Origin: an uncultured Verrucomicrobiales bacterium
GTDB taxonomy: Bacteria; Verrucomicrobiota; Verrucomicrobiia; Verrucomicrobiales; Akkermansiaceae
Length of the DNA: 8,430 nt
Assembly: GCA_937969125.1 (NCBI GenBank)
Contig: CALBVA010000017.1
Location: forward strand, 1-8,430
Direction: 5' to 3'
A program made the position numbers and the translations under genes. The notes under the pieces were generated by a model that was not told the origin of the DNA, did no database searches, and saw only the letters and a program-made list of their open reading frames with translations. Below are positions 1-6,240 of this stretch, piece by piece; within the stretch, counting starts at the first letter, position 1, and each line of letters starts with the position of its first letter.

Positions 1-414
1 GCCTGAGAGCATCGCGACCTTCTTCGCTCCATCAAACCAAGTAACTGCGATGGTTCCAGCATCCACGGCAGCAGTGGCAGCTGCGGTATTATTAAAGCGG
101 TGAAGGTGATATTTCCCGACGCTCAAGACCTTCGCCCATCTCGTTTCCCCGGACTTCGCATCGAGGCAGACCAAGCTCACCGTCTTCTGATCACGATCCT
201 CGGTAGTCAGAAAGACCTTACCTTCCCAGATAACTGGCGAGCTGGATCCCGGCCCCGGAAGCGGGACGGACCAGAGGCGGTTTTCCTTGGTGAGGGCAGC
301 GGGAATCTTGGCAGAAGATAAGCCAGTCCCGTTTTCGCCCCGGAAGCGGGGCCAGATCTCCGCCGCACCGAGGGTGCCGATAAGGGTGATCAGGAAGAGG
401 GTCGGGATTTTCAT
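1..414 (-). CDS. Secreted PQQ-binding-like beta-propeller protein, N-terminal part (runs off the left edge)
   Basis: The minus strand is open from an ATG at 412-414 to the window edge (138 codons, no stop), so the C-terminal part is missing. The product starts MKIPTLFLITLIGTLGAAE, a short Sec signal peptide with likely cleavage near residue 18. It continues with WPRFRGENGTG (residues 21-31), the usual opening of secreted PQQ-like/BamB-like WD40-fold propeller proteins of Verrucomicrobiota and Planctomycetota. Further on, a V-CLDA-SGETRW stretch (about residues 83-95) is a typical propeller blade motif in which alternating strands end in Trp. Family members are usually around 400 residues and exported; their ligands are mostly unknown, and the name does not prove PQQ binding. 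The gene is divergent from aroA. No clear Shine-Dalgarno sequence precedes the ATG. The family call is fairly sure; the function is not known. Confidence 0.85.
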   Translation of the reverse strand, partial: MKIPTLFLITLIGTLGAAEIWPRFRGENGTGLSSAKIPAALTKENRLWSVPLPGPGSSSPVIWEGKVFLTTEDRDQKTVSLVCLDAKSGETRWAKVLSVGKYHLHRFNNTAAATAAVDAGTIAVTWFDGAKKVAMLSG

Positions 415-484
415 GGGCTGTGAATATCAGAGGAAACGCGGGAGACCGATGCTGATCTTTCTGTTCCCGGTTCACTCGCAATTT

Positions 485-513
485 TTGACATCGAATTGAG
501 GAAGGTTTAGCGC
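485..513 (+). promoter_or_regulatory. Candidate sigma-70 promoter of aroA
   Basis: A perfect TTGACA (-35) at 485-490 is followed after 17 bp by TAGCGC at 508-513, a poor match to the -10 consensus except for its first TA. The predicted transcript would start about 20-25 bases before the aroA ATG. The same TTGACA-N17-TAGC arrangement occurs before rplM (1904-1932), which supports the call. The transcription start is inferred only. Confidence 0.4.
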
Positions 514-542
514 AAGTCTCACTGCGTTCCCGATCATTCCTG

Positions 543-1880
543 ATGACTGACCCGCTCCCCATCATTCCCCTCACCCGTCCGCTCGATGCCACGGTGGAGC
601 TTCCCGGCTCGAAGAGCATCACCAATCGTGCCCTGATCCTGGCCGCTCTGGCGGAGGGGCAGACTCAATTGAAGGGTGCGCTTTTTTCGCGGGATACGCG
701 GATCATGATTGCGGCTTTGGAGACTTTGGGATTCGAGGTCTCTCATTCGGATACGGAGAAAACTATCACGGTCATGGGACTCGGAGGGAGGATTCCGGCG
801 AAGGAGGCAGAGATCCATGTGGGGAATGCCGGCACGGCGGCACGCTTTTTGACGGCCTTTCTCGCGCTGGAGGAGGGCGGCATTTACCGCATGGATGGTG
901 ACCCCGCGATGCGCGAACGCCCAATGGCCGGGCTGCTGACCGCGCTGACGGATCTGGACGCGGCGGAGATTCAGTATCACGGTAAGGAGGGATTCTTCCC
1001 CTTTACGCTGCGAGCGAAGGGATTCTCCGGAGGCAGAGCAGAGGTCGATGCCTCGGCGAGCAGCCAGATTCTCTCGGCACTGCTACTGGCGGCTCCAGCT
1101 GGATCAGGGATGACAACACTTAGCTGCCCGGGAGTCCGGCCAGCTTATGTCGCGATCACGCTGAAGATGCGAGAGGCCTTTGGCGCGCTACCAATGGTGC
1201 CAGAAGGTGGAAACTACGAACTTCAGGAAACGTCGTACTTGGCGCCGACGGTAGGTCATTGTGCCATCGAGCCAGACCTCTCGGCGGCGAGCTACTTTCT
1301 CGCGCTGACCTCGATCCAGGGCGGTGAGCTGCGCATTCCGAATATCAGCGAGGACCCTTTGCAGGGAGATATACGCTTCGCTTCGGTGCTGGCAGAGCAC
1401 GGGCTGAAGCATCCGGTTGTGGAGGGAGCGTGGCACTTGAAGTCCGTCGGACTGCAAGATGACGAAGCGCGGACGGTCGACTTCAATCTCTTCTCGGACA
1501 CTTTTCTCACTTATGGGGCAATTGCTCCTCTCTTCCAAAGCTCCACCCGGATCGAGGGCATCGCCCACACCCGCTTTCAGGAGACTGATCGGGTCGCGGG
1601 AATGGCGAAGGAGCTAGGGAAATTGGGAATTCGGATCGAGGAAGAAGAAAGCGCGCTGGTAATTCATCCTGATCGGGAGCGGATGAAGGCGCATATCTTG
1701 GCGAATCGGCCGATTGAAATCGAGACCTATGAAGATCATCGATTTGCGATGAGCTTTGGCATTTTAGGCAGCTACGATCTCCTCGGGGATGGCGAACCCT
1801 GGCTTTCAATCAAAGATCCTGCCTGCTGCGGGAAGACCTTCCCGGAGTTTTTTGAGGTCCTGAACCTACTCCGAGGCTGA
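543..1880 (+). CDS. aroA: 3-phosphoshikimate 1-carboxyvinyltransferase (EPSP synthase)
   Basis: This cytoplasmic enzyme transfers the enolpyruvyl group of PEP to shikimate 3-phosphate, the sixth step of the shikimate pathway to chorismate. The 445-residue product spans the full two-domain fold. Visible motifs are PGSKSITNRALILAAL (residues 21-36, with the PEP/S3P lysine K24), GNAGTAARF (94-102), RERPM (124-128), SASSQ (171-175), the catalytic Asp in FSDTFLTYGA (D319), QETDR (346-350, with E347), YEDHRFAMSF (396-405) and the C-terminal GKTFPEFF (430-437, K431). All principal catalytic residues are present. The subdomain-linking loop GNAGTAARF has Ala and Phe where the E. coli enzyme has Met99 and Pro101. 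The ATG at 543 gives the normal N-terminus (the PGSKS motif about 20 residues in); no Shine-Dalgarno sequence is visible. The gene stands 110 bp upstream of rplM and appears to have its own promoter. Confidence 0.97.
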   Translation: MTDPLPIIPLTRPLDATVELPGSKSITNRALILAALAEGQTQLKGALFSRDTRIMIAALETLGFEVSHSDTEKTITVMGLGGRIPAKEAEIHVGNAGTAARFLTAFLALEEGGIYRMDGDPAMRERPMAGLLTALTDLDAAEIQYHGKEGFFPFTLRAKGFSGGRAEVDASASSQILSALLLAAPAGSGMTTLSCPGVRPAYVAITLKMREAFGALPMVPEGGNYELQETSYLAPTVGHCAIEPDLSAASYFLALTSIQGGELRIPNISEDPLQGDIRFASVLAEHGLKHPVVEGAWHLKSVGLQDDEARTVDFNLFSDTFLTYGAIAPLFQSSTRIEGIAHTRFQETDRVAGMAKELGKLGIRIEEEESALVIHPDRERMKAHILANRPIEIETYEDHRFAMSFGILGSYDLLGDGEPWLSIKDPACCGKTFPEFFEVLNLLRG

Positions 1881-1903
1881 AATTTTGGACGCTGACAATT
1901 GGA

Positions 1904-1932
1904 TTGACAGGTCGGGGGCGGCCTCCTAGCTT
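1904..1932 (+). promoter_or_regulatory. Candidate promoter of the rplM-rpsI operon
   Basis: TTGACA at 1904-1909, then 17 bp, then TAGCTT at 1927-1932. It lies in the 110-bp gap between aroA and rplM, with about 58 bp from the -10 element to the rplM ATG, leaving room for a short leader. It matches the arrangement before aroA. Only the -35 element is a strong consensus match. Confidence 0.5.
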
Positions 1933-1990
1933 GCGCGCCCCTTAAAGTGAGCCGGATTTCCCGGTGCACCCAACGGAACCCAGAGAAACA

Positions 1991-2419
1991 ATGAAAACGT
2001 TTTCAGCAAAACCAGCAGATGTCGAGCGTGCCTGGCACGTTATCGATGCAAAGGACCAGATCGTTGGTCAGGTCGCCGTCAAGGCAGCCACCTTGCTTCG
2101 CGGCAAGCACAAGCCCACTTTCACCCCGCACATCGATACCGGTGACTTCGTGGTGATCATCAATGCGGAGCACGCCCGCTTCACCGGCTCGAAGGAGCGT
2201 CACAAGATCTATGCCCGTCACTCGGGATACGTCGGTGGCCAGACCATCGAGACTCCCTCCAAGGTGCGCGCACGCCGCCCGGAGCTCATTCTCGAATGGG
2301 CTGTGAAGGGAATGGTCCCCAAAAACAAACTCGGCTCCGCTCAGATGAGCAAGCTGAAGGTCTATGCCGGTGAGTCTCACCCGCACGAAGCCCAGGAACC
2401 AAAGCCTGTCTCCCTTTAA
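1991..2419 (+). CDS. rplM: 50S ribosomal protein L13
   Basis: The 142-residue product has the usual length of bacterial uL13, an early-assembling protein of the large subunit that contacts 23S rRNA. It begins MKTFSAKPADVERAWHVIDA and carries the family's AWHVIDA and GQVAVKAATLLRGKHKPTF segments, then GSKERHKIYARHSGYVGG and the signature VKGMVPKNKLG (about residues 105-115). The C-terminus LKVYAGESHPHEAQ is also typical. An in-frame GTG at 1964 would add nine residues, but the ATG at 1991 gives the canonical N-terminus and is preferred; a weak AGAGA precedes it. rpsI follows after 27 bp, the common rplM-rpsI operon. Confidence 0.97.
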   Translation: MKTFSAKPADVERAWHVIDAKDQIVGQVAVKAATLLRGKHKPTFTPHIDTGDFVVIINAEHARFTGSKERHKIYARHSGYVGGQTIETPSKVRARRPELILEWAVKGMVPKNKLGSAQMSKLKVYAGESHPHEAQEPKPVSL

Positions 2420-2446
2420 TTTTCATCTCCCAACTCACTTAAAATA

Positions 2447-2836
2447 ATGAGCGAAACTTTTACCGCCACCGGACGTCGTAAGACCGCTGTGGCCCGCGTC
2501 TGGATCACTGCCGGAACCGGAAAGATCACCATCAATGAGGACCCTTTTGAAGAAGTTCTCACCACTCTCACCCTTCAGGGTCAGCTTCTCGAGCCACTTC
2601 AGGTTGCCAATCTGCGCAACAAGTTCGATGTGAAGGCTGTTTCCAAAGGAGGTGGTCTCCACGGACAGGCTGATGCCATCAAGCTGGCCATCGCCCGTGC
2701 GCTAATTCTTCATGATGCGGAACTCCGCCCTGACCTGAAGGCCGCTGGTCTCCTCCGCCGTGACCCACGTGCCCGTGAGCGCAAAAAGCCCGGCCAACCC
2801 GGTGCCCGCAAGCGCTTCCAGTTCTCGAAGCGTTAA
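2447..2836 (+). CDS. rpsI: 30S ribosomal protein S9
   Basis: The 129-residue product matches bacterial uS9, which lies in the head of the small subunit with its basic C-terminal tail reaching the P-site tRNA. The N-terminus TATGRRKTAVARVW is standard, the S9 signature GGGLHGQADAIKLAIARAL lies at about residues 68-86, and the tail LLRRDPRARERKKPGQPGARKRFQFSKR ends in the conserved SKR. It is translated from ATG at 2447 without an obvious Shine-Dalgarno sequence; the 27-bp gap after rplM is A/T-rich just before the start. It is the last gene of its transcript, given the terminator 22 bp downstream. Confidence 0.97.
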   Translation: MSETFTATGRRKTAVARVWITAGTGKITINEDPFEEVLTTLTLQGQLLEPLQVANLRNKFDVKAVSKGGGLHGQADAIKLAIARALILHDAELRPDLKAAGLLRRDPRARERKKPGQPGARKRFQFSKR

Positions 2837-2857
2837 TCCGCTACAGAGATTTTTCTC

Positions 2858-2888
2858 AAACCGCATCCTTTTGGGGGTGCGGTTTTTT
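2858..2888 (+). terminator. Rho-independent terminator of rplM-rpsI
   Basis: An 11-bp stem (AAACCGCATCC, 2858-2868, with GGGTGCGGTTT, 2875-2885; one G-U pair) closes a six-base loop and is followed by an unbroken T run to 2888. It begins 22 bp after the rpsI stop codon. Confidence 0.93.
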
Positions 2889-2893
2889 ATTTT

Positions 2894-3077
2894 GAACCGC
2901 AGAGACGGAGAGGTCTCAGAGAGACGCGAAGCAATCTGGGGAATCAATTCTCATACATCTGTGTTTAAAAACAGACTCAGGAGAATGAATCCCCCCGTGG
3001 CAAGCCCCCATGCTCACTCGCGCGGATAAGAGTTGAGAAGTTGGGGACGTGGGAGGTCTTCGCGACTTGGTGGTTTT
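2894..3077. repeat. Structured intergenic element with inverted AACC-type arms
   Basis: This makes up most of the 350-bp gene-free stretch between rpsI and recA. The left arm starts GAACCGCAGAGACG (2894). The right arm, read on the minus strand from 3077, starts AAAACCACCAAGTCGCGAAG. Aligned over 23 bases from AACC they agree at 14 positions, so the arms are imperfect inverted repeats. Inside lies a second nested inverted repeat: GGGGAATCAATTCTC (2938-2952) with GAGAATGAATCCCCC (2981-2995), 12 of 15 pairing, around the near-palindrome TCTGTGTTTAAAAACAGA (2958-2975). There is no convincing coding potential. From memory, AACC[AG]C-[AG]AG-type sequences are common dispersed intergenic repeats in Verrucomicrobiota and related phyla, but copy number cannot be seen here. 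It could be a MITE-like remnant or a transcribed hairpin. Confidence 0.45.
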
Positions 3078-3098
3078 GTCTTCGGCGAGATGGATATG

Positions 3099-3136
3099 AA
3101 AAAGCCCGTGTTCCTGCTGGGAGAAACAACGGGCTT
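3099..3136 (-). terminator. Rho-independent terminator of recA
   Basis: Read on the minus strand, AAGCCCGT (3136-3129) pairs with ACGGGCTT (3109-3102) across a 19-base loop, followed by a run of T (plus-strand A run 3099-3103). It lies about 50 bp beyond the recA stop and faces the rpsI terminator, so the two convergent units are insulated from each other. Confidence 0.8.
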
Positions 3137-3186
3137 CTGACTTTTGCAGCCAAGCAAAAGGCTGGGTTTGATCGATGGAGGCTGAA

Positions 3187-4269
3187 TCAGTCGCCCTCAG
3201 TCAGTTTTTCTTTTACCTTGGCTTCGATCTCTTCGTAGAGCTCGAGGTTTTCCTTGAGAGCAGTCTTAGTCGCGTCGCGCCCCTGACCGAGTTGGGCACC
3301 GTCGTAGCTGAACAAGCTTCCGCGCTTTTGGATGATGTCGAATTCCTGAGCGAGGTCGAGGAGGGAGCCGGTATTAGAAATACCCTCGTTATACACGATG
3401 TCGAATTCAGCATCGGTGAACGGAGGAGCAACTTTGTTCTTCACCACTTTGATCTTAGTGCGGCTGCCCTGGACGGTCCCATCAGTGGCTTTGATCTGAC
3501 CGATGCGGCGGATGTCCACCCGGACGGATGAGAAGAACTTCAGAGCACGACCACCGGGGGTGGTTTCGGGGCTGCCGAACATGACGCCAATCTTTTCGCG
3601 GATCTGGTTGGTAAAGATGCAGGTGGTACGGGCTCGGGAGATGAAGCCGGTGAGCTTTCGCATGGCCGCACTCATGAGGCGGGCCTGGGTGCCGACGGTG
3701 GAGTCGCCGATTTCACCGGCGAGTTCCTGCTTGGTGACGAGGGCGGCGACTGAGTCAAGGACGACGACATCGACAGCATTCGAGCGGACAAGGGTCTCCA
3801 CGATCTGCAGGGCTTCCTCACCGGAGGAGGGCTGAGAAACGAGGAGGTCATCGAGGTTCACGCCGAGCTTCCGGGCATACTGGGGATCCAGAGCGTGCTC
3901 GACATCAATGAAGGCCGCGAGGCCACCGGTCTTTTGGGCCTGAGCGATGACGGTGAGGGTAAGAGTGGTCTTACCGGAAGATTCGGGACCGAAGACTTCG
4001 ACAATACGGCCGCGCGGGAAGCCACCAACTCCGAGGGCGCGGTCAATAAGGAGATTCCCGGTGGGGATGGCGTCCACGTCCATGCGCTTGTCATCACCGA
4101 GGCGCATGATGGCGGCTTCACCAAAATCCTTCTGAATCTGCGTGATGGCCAGATCGAGGTTCTTTTTACGGGCAGCGGCGAGCTTATCATCTCCCTTTAC
4201 AGCAGCGGAGGCGGGAGCTTTCTCTTTCTTTTCGGACATGGCGGCAGTCTTAGCGGTGGTAGTACTCAT
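3187..4269 (-). CDS. recA: Recombinase RecA
   Basis: RecA forms ATP-dependent filaments on single-stranded DNA, catalyses homologous pairing and strand exchange, and stimulates LexA self-cleavage. The 360-residue product has MRLGDDKRMDVDAIPTG (55-71), Walker A GPESSGKT (94-101), the IDVEHALDP segment with the ATPase Glu (about 124), Walker B VVVLD (168-172), DNA-binding loop L1 around GEIGDSTVG (185-193), loop L2 from NQIREKIGVMFGSPETTPGG (221-240), and a C-terminal domain ending in an acidic TEGD. A Lys/Ala-rich segment precedes the core. The ATG at 4267-4269 is assigned, but the in-frame Met11 (ATG at 4237-4239) is a possible alternative start; neither has a clear Shine-Dalgarno sequence. 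It is monocistronic, with its own terminator and a repeat-bearing upstream region suggestive of SOS control. Confidence 0.97.
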   Translation of the reverse strand: MSTTTAKTAAMSEKKEKAPASAAVKGDDKLAAARKKNLDLAITQIQKDFGEAAIMRLGDDKRMDVDAIPTGNLLIDRALGVGGFPRGRIVEVFGPESSGKTTLTLTVIAQAQKTGGLAAFIDVEHALDPQYARKLGVNLDDLLVSQPSSGEEALQIVETLVRSNAVDVVVLDSVAALVTKQELAGEIGDSTVGTQARLMSAAMRKLTGFISRARTTCIFTNQIREKIGVMFGSPETTPGGRALKFFSSVRVDIRRIGQIKATDGTVQGSRTKIKVVKNKVAPPFTDAEFDIVYNEGISNTGSLLDLAQEFDIIQKRGSLFSYDGAQLGQGRDATKTALKENLELYEEIEAKVKEKLTEGD

Positions 4270-4310
4270 GACAATGTTAGGTGTAAATTACTGGAAGGAG
4301 AAAATCACAT

Positions 4311-4321
4311 GAACAGTGTTC
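4311..4321. promoter_or_regulatory. Perfect inverted repeat GAACA-N-TGTTC upstream of recA
   Basis: GAACAGTGTTC is a perfect dyad of 5-bp half-sites with one central base, about 42 bp before the recA ATG. The half-sites are those of a TGTTC/GAACA-type LexA motif but in the opposite order, with N1 instead of N4 spacing. It may be an operator half of a compound site. Its role is inferred from location only. Confidence 0.35.
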
Positions 4322-4336
4322 GATCAATCTAAAAAG

Positions 4337-4350
4337 TGTTCAGATGATCA
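4337..4350. promoter_or_regulatory. Candidate LexA (SOS) box upstream of recA
   Basis: TGTTC-AGAT-GATCA has the half-site length and N4 spacing of TGTTC-N4-GAACA, the motif I recall being reported for Verrucomicrobia LexA, with a single mismatch (GATCA for GAACA). It lies about 68 bp upstream of the recA ATG and 70 bp upstream of the divergent YceB-like gene. A second AGTGTTC occurs exactly 20 bp away (4315-4321). recA is the most consistently SOS-regulated bacterial gene, which supports the reading. Confidence 0.5.
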
Positions 4351-4419
4351 TTTTTATTCACAATCGCTCCGAAGAGGTGATTCTTGGAGGATGAGGGTGG
4401 GATTGATAGGGTCCTGCCA

Positions 4420-4974
4420 ATGAAATTTCTGATGGGGATGGTGACCGGATCGCTGCTGACGATCGTGGGATACTTCGTGCTGCGGACCCTGCCGATAGGC
4501 AACGACGCGGTCGTGGTGACCTTCACCGAGGCGGAGATCCAGGAAAAGATCGGGAAGGACTTCCCGAAGACGGAGAAGATTCTGGATCTCATTCCGCTGG
4601 TGATTCAGGAGCCGCAGGTGAAGTTTCTGGGAGACTCGAACCGGGTGCAATTAACGGTCAATGCAGAGGCGGGAATCCCGATTGTGGGAACGGATGAGGC
4701 ACAAGGCGTCTTCACCGCCTCGATCCGTTATGAGGACGAGGATCAGACGCTGCGGATCTCCCGGCTGACGGTGGAGAGTTTTAAAGCGCAAACACTGCCG
4801 GAGCGCTTCGAGGAGCCGGTGAGGCTGCTGATGACTGCGGCAGCGCGGAAATACATCGATGACCACATCGTCCACACCTTAAAGCCGGAGGATTATAAGA
4901 AGGAGATGGCGCGCCTGCTGCTGCGCGAGATCAAGGTGAAGGACGGGCGGCTGGAGGTGATCCTGGGTCTGTGA
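4420..4974 (+). CDS. Membrane-anchored YceB-like protein (DUF1439)
   Basis: The 184-residue product begins MKFLMGMVTGSLLTIVGYFVL, an uncleaved signal anchor or signal peptide (about residues 3-21) with no lipobox Cys. The rest follows the plan of E. coli YceB (DUF1439): a TFTEAEIQEKI segment (34-44) like YceB's ITEQEIN, a central beta-rich part, SRLTVESFKAQTLPERF (114-130), a helix LLMTAAARKYIDDH (136-149), and a C-terminal REIKVKDGRLEVILGL strand pair. In YceB this domain is a periplasmic lipid-binding-like fold with no firmly known role. ATG 4420 is chosen because it starts the hydrophobic segment and has a weak AGGG 8 bp upstream; an in-frame TTG at 4384 would add 12 polar residues. It is divergent from recA and may share its regulatory region. 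The family call rests on motif order from memory. Confidence 0.7.
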   Translation: MKFLMGMVTGSLLTIVGYFVLRTLPIGNDAVVVTFTEAEIQEKIGKDFPKTEKILDLIPLVIQEPQVKFLGDSNRVQLTVNAEAGIPIVGTDEAQGVFTASIRYEDEDQTLRISRLTVESFKAQTLPERFEEPVRLLMTAAARKYIDDHIVHTLKPEDYKKEMARLLLREIKVKDGRLEVILGL

Positions 4975-5070
4975 GTGACGACTGCCTGACAAACTTCGCG
5001 CCCCCTGACGCTCTGTCTCCAGCCCAGCTATGTCTTCCAATCCTTCCTTTATCAGCTAAGCGTTTCCGCC

Positions 5071-6207
5071 ATGCAAAATTTCGATACCGAACTCGTCCGT
5101 CGTGGCACCGGCTCACTGAAGTGGGACCGCCGTGCCGACCTCGATCCCTACTGGGTCGCCGATATGGATTTCACCTCGCCGGAGCCAGTGATCGAGGCGA
5201 TCCGCGCGCGAGTGGGTCACGGAGTCTTTGGCTACGCCCTGCCGCATGCGGGGCTGATGGAGGCAGTGCAATCCTACCTCGAAAAACGCATCGGTTACAC
5301 CACGCCGGAAGAGGAGATCATTCACCTCGGCGGGCTGGTCCCGGCGCTCTCGCTGGCCGCCCGGGCCTTTGGGAATAGTGGCGATGCTCTCATGACGAGT
5401 GCTCCGATCTACCCGCCCTTCCTCGGCATTCACAATGACGCCGGGATGCAGGTGATCTCCACCGACCACATCGAGGTTGACGGTCAATGGACTTTCGATT
5501 GGGACGCAATGGCTGCGCAAGTCACTCCGCAGACAAAGCTCTTTCTCCTCAGCAATCCGCAAAACCCCATGGGTCGCGTGTTCACAGAAGCGGAGATCAT
5601 TCAGCTCGCGACCTTCTGCGAAACACACGACCTCATCCTCATCTCAGACGAAATCCACTGCGATCTCATCCTAGACGAAGCGGCCACCCCGCACTTCTCC
5701 GCTCTCAATCTTCCCTCTTCTCTCCGAGATCGGACAATCACCCTGCTCGCGCCCAGCAAGACTTACAATATCGCCGGCCTGGGATATGCCTTCGCGGTCA
5801 TTCCCAATGACAGCCTTCGTCGTCGCTTCACTGCGGCCCGTGGTCACACGCTACCGGAGATCAATTGCATCGCATACTATGCAGCCGAGGCGGCCTATCG
5901 CCATGGCGAACCGTGGCGTCAGGACCTCATCAGCTATCTGAAGAAGAACCGCGATCTCCTCACCAGCACGCTACGCGAAGGAGTGCCGGGAGCAAAGGTG
6001 CCGGATATCGAGGCGACCTATCTAGCGTGGATCGATTGTCGAGAGACCGGGGTCGAGAAGCCCATCGAAGCCGCTGAAAATGCGGGCCTCTTCCTTTCAG
6101 ACGGAGCCTTCTTCGGTCATGAGCGCTGTATTCGGATGAACTTTGGCACACAGGCTTCACGATTAGAGGCGGCCTTGGAAAAACTCGTAACCGCTCTCCA
6201 GCCTTGA
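5071..6207 (+). CDS. MalY/PatB-type PLP-dependent C-S beta-lyase (aminotransferase class I/II fold)
   Basis: Proteins of this type cleave the C-S bond of cystathionine (to homocysteine, pyruvate and ammonia) or of cysteine and other S-conjugates. The 378-residue product has the family opening RRGTGSLKWD (10-19) and WVADMDF (28-34), GVFGYALP (51-58), the substrate/PLP Asn in NPQNPMG (162-168, N165), the PLP-ring Asp in SDEIHCDL (192-199, D193), the Schiff-base Lys in APSKTYNIAGL (227-237, K230) and the carboxylate-binding Arg in RMNFGT (355-360). SDEIH-D and APSKT-NIAGL separate MalY/PatB from ordinary aspartate aminotransferases. All core residues are intact. ATG 5071 gives the expected N-terminus; there is no Shine-Dalgarno sequence. 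It is likely first gene of a unit with the secreted protein and bioB. The exact substrate cannot be read from the sequence. Confidence 0.9.
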   Translation: MQNFDTELVRRGTGSLKWDRRADLDPYWVADMDFTSPEPVIEAIRARVGHGVFGYALPHAGLMEAVQSYLEKRIGYTTPEEEIIHLGGLVPALSLAARAFGNSGDALMTSAPIYPPFLGIHNDAGMQVISTDHIEVDGQWTFDWDAMAAQVTPQTKLFLLSNPQNPMGRVFTEAEIIQLATFCETHDLILISDEIHCDLILDEAATPHFSALNLPSSLRDRTITLLAPSKTYNIAGLGYAFAVIPNDSLRRRFTAARGHTLPEINCIAYYAAEAAYRHGEPWRQDLISYLKKNRDLLTSTLREGVPGAKVPDIEATYLAWIDCRETGVEKPIEAAENAGLFLSDGAFFGHERCIRMNFGTQASRLEAALEKLVTALQP

Positions 6208-6240
6208 TGACCCGCGGAAGAGACGGCATTCTCATTCCCA

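Noticed and set aside
1964..1990. GTG at 1964 as an upstream start for L13.
   Set aside because: It would add nine residues not found in L13; the ATG at 1991 gives the canonical length and N-terminus.
4293..4332. A seven-codon plus-strand reading frame (MNSVRSI) preceded by GGAAGGAG, overlapping the recA operator region.
   Set aside because: The purine-rich stretch is well placed, but the frame is too short, lies antisense within the recA upstream region, and its bases are better explained by the TGTTC/GAACA repeats.
3895..4332. Long plus-strand open frame opposite recA.
   Set aside because: It is a shadow of recA codon bias; the minus-strand RecA motifs are unmistakable and the antisense translation has no recognisable domain.
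4986..5014. CTGACA-N17-CGCTCT as a promoter for the C-S lyase gene.
   Set aside because: The -10 element has almost no match to either the standard consensus or the TAGC pattern seen elsewhere in the window.
5030..5059. A nine-codon frame (MSSNPSFIS) just before the C-S lyase gene, as a possible leader peptide.
   Set aside because: It has no Shine-Dalgarno sequence, no run of regulatory codons and no attenuator hairpin.
5113..5628. 171-codon minus-strand frame inside the C-S lyase gene.
   Set aside because: It is fully covered by the strongly conserved plus-strand gene, and its translation shows no domain or promoter.
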